Shown one piece after another: positions 52,493 to 60,729 of a stretch of DNA of 64,000 nucleotides. A program made the position numbers and the translations under genes. The stretch comes from Glaciecola sp041380235 (GTDB lineage Bacteria; Pseudomonadota; Gammaproteobacteria; Enterobacterales; Alteromonadaceae), in NCBI RefSeq assembly GCF_041380235.1, contig NZ_JBGIYY010000013.1, positions 62,001 through 126,000 on the forward strand, written 5' to 3'. Each line of letters opens with the position of its first letter. Within the stretch, counting starts at the first letter, position 1. The notes beneath the pieces were generated by a model. It searched no databases. It saw only the letters and a program-made list of their open reading frames with translations, and was not told the origin of the DNA.

Positions 52493-53725
52493 TCACTTGC
52501 CCTCAGCCTGCTGAATAAAAAACTGCTTTACTGGCTTGAGCTTGTTTGCAGCGCTTAACCCGATATTGCGGACCAATTTTTTAACCGGGTTGGAGCCGCT
52601 AAACAGTTGTTTAAAGCCCTCCATGGTGGCAATCACTTTTTGTGCTTCAGCTTTGCGAAACCGTTCGTATTTGCGAAGCTGCTGTTTGCTATTAAAAGGC
52701 TTGTTTGTCGCAATGCTTTGGGCAATATTGTCTGCCAAAGCAACTGCATCGGCAATCCCTAAATTAGCACCCTGCCCAGCAAGTGGATGTATGGTGTGTG
52801 CTGCATCGCCTATCAATGCTATCGATTCATCGACCCATTGCTTGGCGTAGCGCATTCGTAAAGGATAACTAAAACGCTGAGTACTCAGCTTACATGCACC
52901 AAGCTTTACATCAATGGCAACCATCATGGCTTTGCAAAACTCATCTTCTGGCAAGGCTAGTAGCGCTTTGGCAGCTTGAGTATCCTGAGACCACACAATA
53001 GAGCATTGATAAGGGTCAGCCAATGGCAAAAACGCTAAGGGTCCTGTTGGCGTGAAAGCTTGTCTTGCGCTTAGTTCGTGCGGGCACTCAGTTGCCACAT
53101 TAGCGACAATCGCAATATGGTCATAATCCCAAAAGGTTTGATTAAAGCCTAATTGCCGGCGGACAAACGAATTCGCACCGTCTGCCCCGACTAAGAGCTT
53201 AGTAGATACTACAGAAGAATCTTCAAGCTTGAGTTGATATTCACCATTAATATGAACCATCTGCTCAATTGCGCTGCCAAGCAGGTAAGTAATATTCTTA
53301 TGGGTTTTTCCTTGGTAAAAAAGACCTTGCGTAATCTGTTCATTTTCGATGATATGCCCCAACGTAGACAAACCAATTTCTTGCGCCGAAAAGTCTATTT
53401 TTCCAAAACCATCAGCATCCCACACCTGCATATGCGTATATGGCTGGCGCCTTGTGATGTGTTGCCAAGCACGCAACTTTTCAAAGGTCTTTTGGCTCGC
53501 TGCACTGATTGCGCTGACCCGAGGAGAAAACACATTTTCGTGTAGGCCGCTTACTTCTAGTGAACTTTGCGAATCGACAATCACAATCTTTAGAGGCTTG
53601 TCTAAGGTAAGTTGAGCTAATGCTAAAGCCAAAGTTTGCCCTACAATTCCTGCGCCCACAATTAGCACATCTGCATGTGTCATGAGCGCCGCTTTAGACT
53701 GATCTAATGATTTCTTTGTAGGCAT
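52493..53725 (-). CDS. ubiI: 2-octaprenylphenol hydroxylase (UbiI-type FAD monooxygenase)
   Basis: 410-residue flavoprotein of the UbiH/COQ6 family, hydroxylating C5 of the ubiquinone ring. Motifs: FAD-binding VLIVGAGIVGQTLALALAQL, the DG motif LLVGADGANSFVRRQLG, and IALIGDAAHTIHPLAGQGANLGI. It follows ubiH by 6 bases in the order ygfB-pepP-ubiH-ubiI known from E. coli, which is the main reason for choosing ubiI over ubiF. Confidence 0.9.
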   Translation of the reverse strand: MPTKKSLDQSKAALMTHADVLIVGAGIVGQTLALALAQLTLDKPLKIVIVDSQSSLEVSGLHENVFSPRVSAISAASQKTFEKLRAWQHITRRQPYTHMQVWDADGFGKIDFSAQEIGLSTLGHIIENEQITQGLFYQGKTHKNITYLLGSAIEQMVHINGEYQLKLEDSSVVSTKLLVGADGANSFVRRQLGFNQTFWDYDHIAIVANVATECPHELSARQAFTPTGPLAFLPLADPYQCSIVWSQDTQAAKALLALPEDEFCKAMMVAIDVKLGACKLSTQRFSYPLRMRYAKQWVDESIALIGDAAHTIHPLAGQGANLGIADAVALADNIAQSIATNKPFNSKQQLRKYERFRKAEAQKVIATMEGFKQLFSGSNPVKKLVRNIGLSAANKLKPVKQFFIQQAEGK

Positions 53726-53731
53726 TATTAA

Positions 53732-54913
53732 TTACCTTTGTCCCATTGCAAACTGGGTCAGTTTGTTTTTCAGAGGGCCAACAAAATTTAATGCTGAAAG
53801 CGCCTTATTGCGGCCAATGACAAATGGTAAGTAGTGATTAGAAAAACCGCGCACTAGCAAGTTAGTGGCCCCAACGACCGCTAATTTGTCTTTTTCACGG
53901 GCTTTACGATACTGTTGCGTAGTCGCAAAACTGCCCGCATCACTGGCATCTTTTAACGCAGTGACTAAATCGTTAACGTCTCGCACAGCTAAATTAAACC
54001 CCTGTCCGGCAATGGGATGTAAACTCTGCGCAGCATTGCCAATACAAATACAGCGATGCGAGACAAAGAACTCACTTTGCTTAAGCATCAGTGGATAGCT
54101 CTGGCGGGCAGTCGTTGTGGTTAATCGCCCGAGTCTGTTTCCAAACATGCCATTCAACCGGCGTAAAAACGCCTCATCAGATAACGACATGATTTCAGCA
54201 AGCTGTGAATTGCTGCACGTCCAAACTACCGACATTAATGTACCTGCATACTTCTTATCATCGGTAAACATCGGTAAAAATGCCAGTGGACCATGCTTCG
54301 TGAAGCGCTCATATGCACAATTTTCATGGGCAAGCTGCGTGCTCACATTACTAATTATTGCAGTTTGCTGGTAATCGTCTGTCAAACATTGAATGCCCGC
54401 TAATGCGCGAGTATTCGAATCAGCGCCTTCTGCAATGACCAGCAGCTTGCATTCAATTTCTCTGGCTTCAGTGCTCAGCACGATACAATCTGCATGATTG
54501 GTTACTGCGCTTATTGATTCTGGCGTAAAGTAATCGACGTCAGTGCTCTGCAAGGCTTCATATAGCGATAAGCCTAACTCTTCTAAACGCACAACTTTAC
54601 CCAACATATCCACATTTGCGTCTGTAGCATCTAGGACAGTTTGGCCGCTGTGCTTGCGATCTGATACGTGAATGCGCTGAATGGGCGCACCGCTAATTGC
54701 GCCGTGATTAAATTTCCAAGAGCCTAAATGAGATAAGGAAGATTGGGCAAGTGCAATAACGCGTGCATCAAAACTCGGATGAGTGCCGCTAGCCGAAGGA
54801 GGATGACTTTCAACCACAGCGATTTTCAGCGACGATAGATTCGCCAATGCAAGGGCTGCTGCGCAGCCAACTACCCCACCCCCTGCAATTACCACATCAT
54901 AATGTGTTGGCAC
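53732..54913 (-). CDS. ubiH: 2-octaprenyl-6-methoxyphenol hydroxylase
   Basis: 393 residues, the UbiH/COQ6 flavin monooxygenase acting at C1 of the ubiquinone ring. Motifs: YDVVIAGGGVVGCAAALALA at the N-terminus, LLVIAEGADSNTRALAGI as the DG-type motif, and CICIGNAAQSLHPIAGQGFNLAVRDV. The last has Asn-Ala-Ala where Asp-Ala-Ala is usual; this is also normal in UbiH. Its start overlaps the pepP stop by 17 bases, so it is translationally coupled. Assignment to ubiH rather than ubiI or ubiF rests on this gene order. Confidence 0.92.
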   Translation of the reverse strand: MPTHYDVVIAGGGVVGCAAALALANLSSLKIAVVESHPPSASGTHPSFDARVIALAQSSLSHLGSWKFNHGAISGAPIQRIHVSDRKHSGQTVLDATDANVDMLGKVVRLEELGLSLYEALQSTDVDYFTPESISAVTNHADCIVLSTEAREIECKLLVIAEGADSNTRALAGIQCLTDDYQQTAIISNVSTQLAHENCAYERFTKHGPLAFLPMFTDDKKYAGTLMSVVWTCSNSQLAEIMSLSDEAFLRRLNGMFGNRLGRLTTTTARQSYPLMLKQSEFFVSHRCICIGNAAQSLHPIAGQGFNLAVRDVNDLVTALKDASDAGSFATTQQYRKAREKDKLAVVGATNLLVRGFSNHYLPFVIGRNKALSALNFVGPLKNKLTQFAMGQR

Positions 54914-56231
54914 TGCCCATTAACTCCTCAATATCACAGATGCTTTTGGGCACCGAGGCGGTCAATACCTCATGCCCTGTTGCATGAATAACAATGTCGT
55001 CTTCAATACGAATACCGATACCTCGGTACTGCTTAGGAGCTTTGCTTTGCTCACTGATATACAAGCCTGGCTCTACAGTAATAACCACACCGGCCTCCAA
55101 GGGAAGATCATTACCTTGATGCTTATATATACCCACATCGTGAACATCTAGACCTAAATAATGCCCTAAACCATGCATAAAATATGTGCGCCATGCTTCA
55201 CTTTCTATCAAATCTTCAGGCTCACCCGACAAAATACCCAAATCAACTAAACCGTGGGTAATAACAGAAACGCAGGCCTTCATGCCATCAGCGATAGTAT
55301 TGCCCGGCTTTAATTGTTCCAGCGCGGCCAATTGTGCATCTAACACCAGTTGATAAAGGGCTTTTTGCGGTGCTGAAAACTTCCCGTTAGCCGGAAAGGT
55401 GCGAGTGATATCAGCCGCATAACCTTGCAACTCGCAGCCTGCATCAATCAGAATCAAGTCGCCATCTTTGATTTGCTCACTGTTTTCGGTGTAGTGCAAT
55501 ATGCAGGCATTGTTACCGCTGCCTACGATTGTGCCATAAGCCGGATATCGCGCACCCCGCATAGCAAATTCGTGATGAATTTCTGCCTCTAGCTGGTATT
55601 CAAATGCACCAGGTTTTACAAAACGCATCGCTCGTTTATGGGCATCTGCTGAAATGATCCCCGCTTCTCGCATAAGGGCAATTTCTGCGTCTGATTTAAT
55701 CCTACGCATCTGGTGCAGTATGGGGCCAACATCGATAATAGTATTAGGCGCCATCATCGACTGCTTTGGCGCAGCCTTACACTCAGCCAGTGCCGCTTGC
55801 ACAAGCGCATCAGCAGCAGGATTGCGGTCTAAACTGAAATACAGATGCTCATGACCGTTGAGTAATTCGGGTAAAAGTTCTTCGATTGAATCAAGGCTAT
55901 ATGCCTCATCGAGACCCAATTCTTTAGGCGCAGACGCGGTGCCTAAACGCCTGCCATGCCAGACTTCAGCATGGGCATCTTTGGGCTGCACGAACATCAA
56001 TACCGCCGAGTGTTGTATTTTGTTGCCCTCAAGCTGATTAGACATGACTAACACTGCATCTGGCTCGTTAAAACCGCTTAAATACCAAAAGTCGCTATCT
56101 TGACGAAAAGGATATTCGGTATCGTTACTGCGGGTTACTTGGCTGGCGGCTGGCACAATCACCAAACTTGATGGGCGGCACTGGGCCATGAGCTTGGCCC
56201 TACGCGCTTGAAAAGTACTGTTTGAAATCAA
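54897..56231 (-). CDS. pepP: Xaa-Pro aminopeptidase
   Basis: 444 residues (E. coli PepP 441), a dimanganese aminopeptidase removing N-terminal residues linked to proline. The N-terminal domain (about 1-175) has the QVTRSNDTEYPFRQDSDFWYLSGFNEPD segment. The pita-bread domain carries the metal ligands: Asp in IDAGCELQGY and AADITRTFP, His in HGLGHYLGLDVHD, Glu in VEPGLY and Glu in RIEDDIV. It overlaps ygfB by 4 bases and ubiH by 17. Confidence 0.96.
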   Translation of the reverse strand: MISNSTFQARRAKLMAQCRPSSLVIVPAASQVTRSNDTEYPFRQDSDFWYLSGFNEPDAVLVMSNQLEGNKIQHSAVLMFVQPKDAHAEVWHGRRLGTASAPKELGLDEAYSLDSIEELLPELLNGHEHLYFSLDRNPAADALVQAALAECKAAPKQSMMAPNTIIDVGPILHQMRRIKSDAEIALMREAGIISADAHKRAMRFVKPGAFEYQLEAEIHHEFAMRGARYPAYGTIVGSGNNACILHYTENSEQIKDGDLILIDAGCELQGYAADITRTFPANGKFSAPQKALYQLVLDAQLAALEQLKPGNTIADGMKACVSVITHGLVDLGILSGEPEDLIESEAWRTYFMHGLGHYLGLDVHDVGIYKHQGNDLPLEAGVVITVEPGLYISEQSKAPKQYRGIGIRIEDDIVIHATGHEVLTASVPKSICDIEELMGSANTL

Positions 56232-56797
56232 TGGATCACCGAAGGATGCTGTCTGCTATCGAGCAGAGATTTGCCCAGTTCATTAAAACATAACATGGCG
56301 CTAATACGCACATATTCAACTACTTCAAACAAGGCTTGTTCGGATTCTTCGTCTTCAGTCATTTGCTCGTCCATGCGGGCAATGTGAGTAAAGTCCTCAA
56401 GCGCCTCTTTTACGTCTTCAGAGCATTTTGTTAAATCGGCTTGATGCAGGCCAAAACCTAAGAGAAAACCTTGTACCCACTGCATCAACGCTTGACCGCG
56501 CTCATTGATAGGCGCAGCATCATCAGGAAGACACATGGCTAGGGCGAAGTCTGGCTCAATAAACTGCTGGCAAATCTGGTTATAGACACCGACGATCATA
56601 TTGTTTAACTCAGGAGCGAAAGGTTCGCCTTGATTAACGACATCAGCCAATGCTTCTAACCAGCTTTGGTCATCAACCGTCATGCCACCGGCCAACATAC
56701 CGCAAATGATGCCGTGAATTTCAGCGCCATCAACAACGATTTTATGTTGATTGAGTAAATTAGAAAATTGTTCGTAACGGATTTGATCTTCAGACAC
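56228..56797 (-). CDS. ygfB: YgfB family (UPF0149) protein
   Basis: 189-residue helical cytoplasmic protein of the YgfB/YecA family: EIHGIICGMLAGG near the N-terminus, LMQWVQGFLLGFG in the middle and EVVEYVRISAMLCFNEL near the end. No SEC-C zinc motif is attached. In Pseudomonas a YgfB protein influences cell-wall recycling and AmpC expression; whether that applies here is unknown. It is first in the ygfB-pepP-ubiH-ubiI operon and divergent from 6S RNA. Confidence 0.92.
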   Translation of the reverse strand: MSEDQIRYEQFSNLLNQHKIVVDGAEIHGIICGMLAGGMTVDDQSWLEALADVVNQGEPFAPELNNMIVGVYNQICQQFIEPDFALAMCLPDDAAPINERGQALMQWVQGFLLGFGLHQADLTKCSEDVKEALEDFTHIARMDEQMTEDEESEQALFEVVEYVRISAMLCFNELGKSLLDSRQHPSVIH

Positions 56798-57016
56798 GCG
56801 ATATACTCTAGGCTTGAATGAGACAATCCTAGCAAAGTGCCTGATTAATTGAAACTAAAGCTCATTTTAGTGTGCACATTTTATAAAAGACCATTTGTAG
56901 CGTTTGAGCAGTTGTGCGTTTTTACAACAAACACCAATAGACCCAGCGACTTCACTTTCAAGTTAGTATGCTTTGCGTTAAACTCACCTGCTCTGCGGTA
57001 AATACTGCGCAGATGA

Positions 57017-57218
57017 CAATCAATGCTTCCTGAAATGTTTGCTAGTATGCTGCTTGTTCCTGGCCGATGCTATAAACCCAGGGGGTTGCCTCTGTTGCTA
57101 TTGTGCAAGCTCGGCTCGTATCGAGAAGCCTACGGTAACGATAATACCTCCACCGTGTCCTATTCGGCGCACGGACGACGAGCATACGGCGGCATTTTGG
57201 GAAGCGCCTTTTTGATTG
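57017..57218 (+). ncRNA. ssrS: 6S RNA
   Basis: 6S RNA binds the sigma-70 holoenzyme by mimicking an open promoter and represses transcription in stationary phase. The sequence follows E. coli 6S RNA: TGAAATGTTTGCTAGTATGC at the 5' side, the central-bubble segment GCTCGGCTCGTATCGAGAAG, GACGAGCATACGGCGGCAT towards the 3' side. A closing stem pairs CAATCA (57017-57022) with TGATTG (57213-57218) and GCTTCC with GGAAGC. Ends are estimated from this stem. It lies next to ygfB and upstream of ygfA as in other gammaproteobacteria, but with two genes inserted before ygfA. Confidence 0.87.
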
Positions 57219-57345
57219 GGTACAAAATCAGCGAAACATCAGCATTTGCTCAAGAAAACGCAGTAATTAAGTTGGGTGACGTTGGGTAAGCATAGAGCTT
57301 TTAAACGTATAACCCGTAAACCGACTACCTTTAAACGGATATCCA

Positions 57346-58242
57346 ATGGCTGTTTTTAATTTTGGCTCTATTAATATTGACCACGTCTATGCCGTTGAAC
57401 ACTTTGTTGCACCAGGCGAAACCCTCTCATCTTCAAGCTATCGCGCCATACTCGGCGGCAAAGGCGCAAATCAATCTATCGCTTGCGCGAAAGCCGGTAT
57501 AACAACCTTTCATGTAGGCAGCATTAACCAAAACGATGCGGCGATGCTGCGTCCAATGATAGATGCGAACGTGAATATGCAGTTTGTGTCTAAGCAAACA
57601 GAACTGGCTTCAGGACACGCAATCATTCAGGTCAATGCCCAAGGCGAAAATGCCATTATCTTATTTCCAGGCGCCAATCATTCGTTGACCGACAAGTGCA
57701 TAAACGAAGTGCTATCGCAAGCCAATCCTGAAGATTGGGTATTGCTGCAAAATGAAACCAATCATGTCGATAAGGTGATTGACTTAGCTTATGCGGCCAA
57801 GGTAAAAATTGCCTTTAATCCGGCGCCAATGACCAACGCGGTAAACGACCTACCGCTTGATAAGATAAGTCTGCTGATTGTTAACGAAGTTGAAGCCATG
57901 CAGTTAACCGGTGCCAAAACCGTTGAACTCGCTAAACAAGCACTCCTAGAAATTTCAAATAATACCGATGTATTGCTCACTCTTGGCAAACAGGGTGTTA
58001 TTTATTTACGCCAACAGCAAGAAGTTAGAGTATCTGCGTTTAATGTTAAAGCGATTGACACCACCGCCGCCGGCGATACTTTCATTGGATATTTTTTGGC
58101 GCACTTTGCCAAACACACAAACATTGAACACGCTCTCAGATTAGCCTGCGCGGCGTCTGCGATTGGCGTGACTCGAGAAGGCGCTGCGCCTTCAATTCCT
58201 TCACTTGATGAAGTTGAGCAGTTTTTGCAAAACCACTCATAA
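57346..58242 (+). CDS. rbsK: Ribokinase (PfkB family)
   Basis: 298 residues, phosphorylating ribose (or a related sugar) to the 5-phosphate. The PfkB signatures are present: GGKGANQSIACAKAG at about 38-52, and the ATP and catalytic-base motif IDTTAAGDTFIGYF at about 243-256, with Asp as base. The N-terminal FGSINIDHVY matches sugar-specific ribokinases. It is 17 bases upstream of a nucleoside hydrolase gene and three genes upstream of rpiA, which supports ribose as substrate. Confidence 0.88.
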   Translation: MAVFNFGSINIDHVYAVEHFVAPGETLSSSSYRAILGGKGANQSIACAKAGITTFHVGSINQNDAAMLRPMIDANVNMQFVSKQTELASGHAIIQVNAQGENAIILFPGANHSLTDKCINEVLSQANPEDWVLLQNETNHVDKVIDLAYAAKVKIAFNPAPMTNAVNDLPLDKISLLIVNEVEAMQLTGAKTVELAKQALLEISNNTDVLLTLGKQGVIYLRQQQEVRVSAFNVKAIDTTAAGDTFIGYFLAHFAKHTNIEHALRLACAASAIGVTREGAAPSIPSLDEVEQFLQNHS

Positions 58243-58259
58243 ACAGATAAGACCTAAGC

Positions 58260-59201
58260 ATGACACAAAAAATTATATTAGATACCGATCCTGGCATAGA
58301 CGATACCATGGCAATCTTTTTTGCCTTTCAGTCCCCTGAGTTTGAGGTGCTGGGTTTAACCACCGTGTTTGGTAACGTACCGGTAACCATGGCCGCGCAG
58401 AACGCATTGAGCTTAGTGGAGCTTGCAGAGCTTGATATACCAGTTTGCAAAGGTGTAGCAATGCCCCATGTGGGTCCAGAGTCGACCTATGCACACTTTG
58501 TGCATGGAGATGATGGCTTTGGCAATATTAACCACCCTGCTCCTACCGGTAAGCTAGACGGCCGCAGCTCAGCGCAATTTATCATTGAAATGGCGCATAA
58601 ATATCCGGGTGAAGTCACCATCGTCGCAGTCGGTCCATTAGGAAATTTAGCCCTGGCGCTTAAACTTGACCCAGAACTTCCGAAATTGATAAAAGAAGTC
58701 AATATCATGGGCGGTTCGGCATTTGCTCCGGGTAACGTGACGCCGGTTGCCGAAGCTAACATTTGGAACGATGCTTACGCTGCAGAAATCGTATTTGCCG
58801 CCAGTTGGAAGATCAACATGTTTGGCTTAGACGTGACTTATGACCTGCCCTTCGCGCCAGACTTTACCACCCAACTCGCCAAACAAAACCCGAAACTCGG
58901 TGGTTTTGTGCAAAAAGCAGCAGAGTTTTATAGCGACTTTTACTCACAAGGCAAAGACGAGCGTGTTTGCTTCTTTCATGATGCTTTTCCATTAGCATAC
59001 ATGGTCGACAGCAGTCTGTTCACCATGACATCAGGCCACCTGCGGGTTGGTACCGATCCGTTACATAGAGGTCAAACAAGCTTTGCGCCGGTCGGCTCAA
59101 CTACCAGTGAGCTATGGCTAAACATGCCTTTGATCAACGTGGCCACCGCCGTTGATCATCCCAGACTGACGCAGTTATTCATTGACGTATATGGCAATTG
59201 A
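58260..59201 (+). CDS. Nucleoside hydrolase (inosine/uridine-preferring family)
   Basis: 313 residues with the calcium-binding DTDPGIDDTMA at residues 7-17, plus VGPLGNLALALK, NIMGGSAFAPGNVTPVAEANIWNDAYAA and the late FHDAFPLAYM, all typical of IU-type nucleoside hydrolases. It splits ribonucleosides to base and ribose in the cytoplasm. No signal peptide. The released ribose would be the substrate of the adjacent ribokinase. The 3' end overlaps the ygfA start by 11 bases. Confidence 0.93.
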   Translation: MTQKIILDTDPGIDDTMAIFFAFQSPEFEVLGLTTVFGNVPVTMAAQNALSLVELAELDIPVCKGVAMPHVGPESTYAHFVHGDDGFGNINHPAPTGKLDGRSSAQFIIEMAHKYPGEVTIVAVGPLGNLALALKLDPELPKLIKEVNIMGGSAFAPGNVTPVAEANIWNDAYAAEIVFAASWKINMFGLDVTYDLPFAPDFTTQLAKQNPKLGGFVQKAAEFYSDFYSQGKDERVCFFHDAFPLAYMVDSSLFTMTSGHLRVGTDPLHRGQTSFAPVGSTTSELWLNMPLINVATAVDHPRLTQLFIDVYGN

Positions 59202-59808
59202 ACAACAAGAGCCTAGCACGGTTGCTTTGCGCAATACCTTAAGGCAAACCTTCAGAGAGCGACGTCGCTCGCTCTCTCGCTCTGAACAAAAATTTGCCGC
59301 GCAAAACTTAGTTTTACAAATCGAACAACTAACATGCTTTGCCGATGCTAAAAAAGTTGGTCTGTATATGACAAACGATGGCGAGCTTGACACAAAAGTA
59401 TTAATTGCTCATTTATGGCAAAAAGGCGTTCAGGTTTTCCTTCCAGTATTACATCCCTTTTCTGATGGTCATTTACTATTTTTAGAATATACGCAATCTA
59501 CGCCCATGCGAGCTAATCATTTTGGTATTTTAGAGCCAAGGCTCGATTGCAGCAAAATTTGCCCGATTACTTCACTAGACATATTATTCACACCTGTAGT
59601 CGCCTTTGATGATGTCGGCAATCGTTTAGGAATGGGCGGTGGTTTTTACGATCGCACGCTTGTGAATATTATTAACAAGTCGGTCTGTTCAACAACCGTG
59701 ATTGGGCTAGCACATGATATCCAAAAAACTTTAAGTTTGCCCACTCAAGCTTGGGATATCCCGCTACCCTATATTCTGACCCCTACGCAACTTTACACAT
59801 GCACTTAA
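59191..59808 (+). CDS. ygfA: 5-formyltetrahydrofolate cyclo-ligase
   Basis: 205 residues from ATG 59191 (a TTG at 59182 also fits). The enzyme makes 5,10-methenyl-tetrahydrofolate from 5-formyl-tetrahydrofolate with ATP. The signature GNRLGMGGGFYDRTL is at about residues 150-165, with LRQTFRERRRSLS near the N-terminus. In many gammaproteobacteria it follows ssrS directly; here it overlaps the nucleoside hydrolase gene instead, with rpiA 15 bases downstream. Confidence 0.93.
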   Translation: MAIEQQEPSTVALRNTLRQTFRERRRSLSRSEQKFAAQNLVLQIEQLTCFADAKKVGLYMTNDGELDTKVLIAHLWQKGVQVFLPVLHPFSDGHLLFLEYTQSTPMRANHFGILEPRLDCSKICPITSLDILFTPVVAFDDVGNRLGMGGGFYDRTLVNIINKSVCSTTVIGLAHDIQKTLSLPTQAWDIPLPYILTPTQLYTCT

Positions 59809-59823
59809 CCAAAGGACCAACTC

Positions 59824-60498
59824 GTGAGCAAGCCATCCGCAATCAGTCAAGATGATAAAAAGCGCGCCGCTGCAATAGCCGCAATAAAGTATGTTAAACC
59901 CGGTACCATCGTTGGTGTTGGCACAGGTTCCACGGTCAACTACTTTATTGATGCCTTAGCCCAGATTAAAGAGGACATTCAAGGCGCAGTATCAAGTTCT
60001 GAAGCCTCTACTAAACGCTTGAAACAACATGGTATAGAAGTGTTTGACCTAAACTCAGTCGGCAGCTTTGACATTTATGTAGATGGCGCAGATGAAATCA
60101 CCGAACATAAACATATGATCAAAGGCGGTGGGGCCGCCTTAACTCGTGAAAAAATTGTGGCGGCTGTGGCAAAGACTTTCATTTGTATCATTGATGATAC
60201 CAAGTTGGTTCCTATGCTGGGCAATTTCCCACTGCCAGTTGAGGTGATCCCCCTTGCCCGCTCTTATGTTGCTCGTCAAATTGTTAAACTTGGCGGCGAC
60301 CCTGTATATCGTCAGGGCGTAATCACCGACAACGGCAATGTGATTTTAGATGTCCATAACCTCGAAATGTTAAACCCGGTAGCCTTAGAGCGTTCTCTTA
60401 ACCAAATCGTGGGCGTCGTAACCAATGGCATATTTGCAGATCGCTGTGCAGACATAGTGATTATCGGTAACGATACTGGCGTAGAAATTAAGAATTAG
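59824..60498 (+). CDS. rpiA: Ribose-5-phosphate isomerase A
   Basis: 224 residues (E. coli 219), interconverting ribose 5-phosphate and ribulose 5-phosphate in the pentose phosphate pathway. Motifs: VGVGTGSTVNYFIDAL, SSSEASTKRLKQHGI, the catalytic DIYVDGADEI, IKGGGAALTREKIVA and PLPVEVIPLA. GTG start with AAGGA 8 nt upstream. It is last in the rbsK - nucleoside hydrolase - ygfA - rpiA run and upstream of serA on the same strand. Confidence 0.97.
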   Translation: MSKPSAISQDDKKRAAAIAAIKYVKPGTIVGVGTGSTVNYFIDALAQIKEDIQGAVSSSEASTKRLKQHGIEVFDLNSVGSFDIYVDGADEITEHKHMIKGGGAALTREKIVAAVAKTFICIIDDTKLVPMLGNFPLPVEVIPLARSYVARQIVKLGGDPVYRQGVITDNGNVILDVHNLEMLNPVALERSLNQIVGVVTNGIFADRCADIVIIGNDTGVEIKN

Positions 60499-60565
60499 CA
60501 TACGCTAGTAGCACTATGTTTAGTTTTAATCAGTACCAAAGCTTGTTACACCCTAGCAGCCACGA

Positions 60566-60591
60566 ATGCTAGCTTAATTATAAGCTAGCAT
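60566..60591. promoter_or_regulatory. Perfect inverted repeat between rpiA and serA
   Basis: ATGCTAGCTTA (60566-60576) and TAAGCTAGCAT (60581-60591) are perfect 11-base inverted repeats around a 4-base spacer, 139 bases upstream of the serA start and 68 after the rpiA stop. No T-run follows on either strand, so a dimeric-regulator operator is at least as likely as a terminator. Confidence 0.45.
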
Positions 60592-60729
60592 AAATTTGTA
60601 CTTTGACTATGTATCGAAGTTTGATATCTTTCGCCACGCCCTAACGGACGTCTAGAAGTCTTTTAAGATATATATCAGTCACCCGAAGTTTCACAAGCAC
60701 CTTTGGTGCAACAAACCAAGAGCATAAAT

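Noticed and set aside
57023..57289. 88-codon plus-strand frame
   Set aside because: It lies over the 6S RNA, whose sequence and closing stem explain the region.
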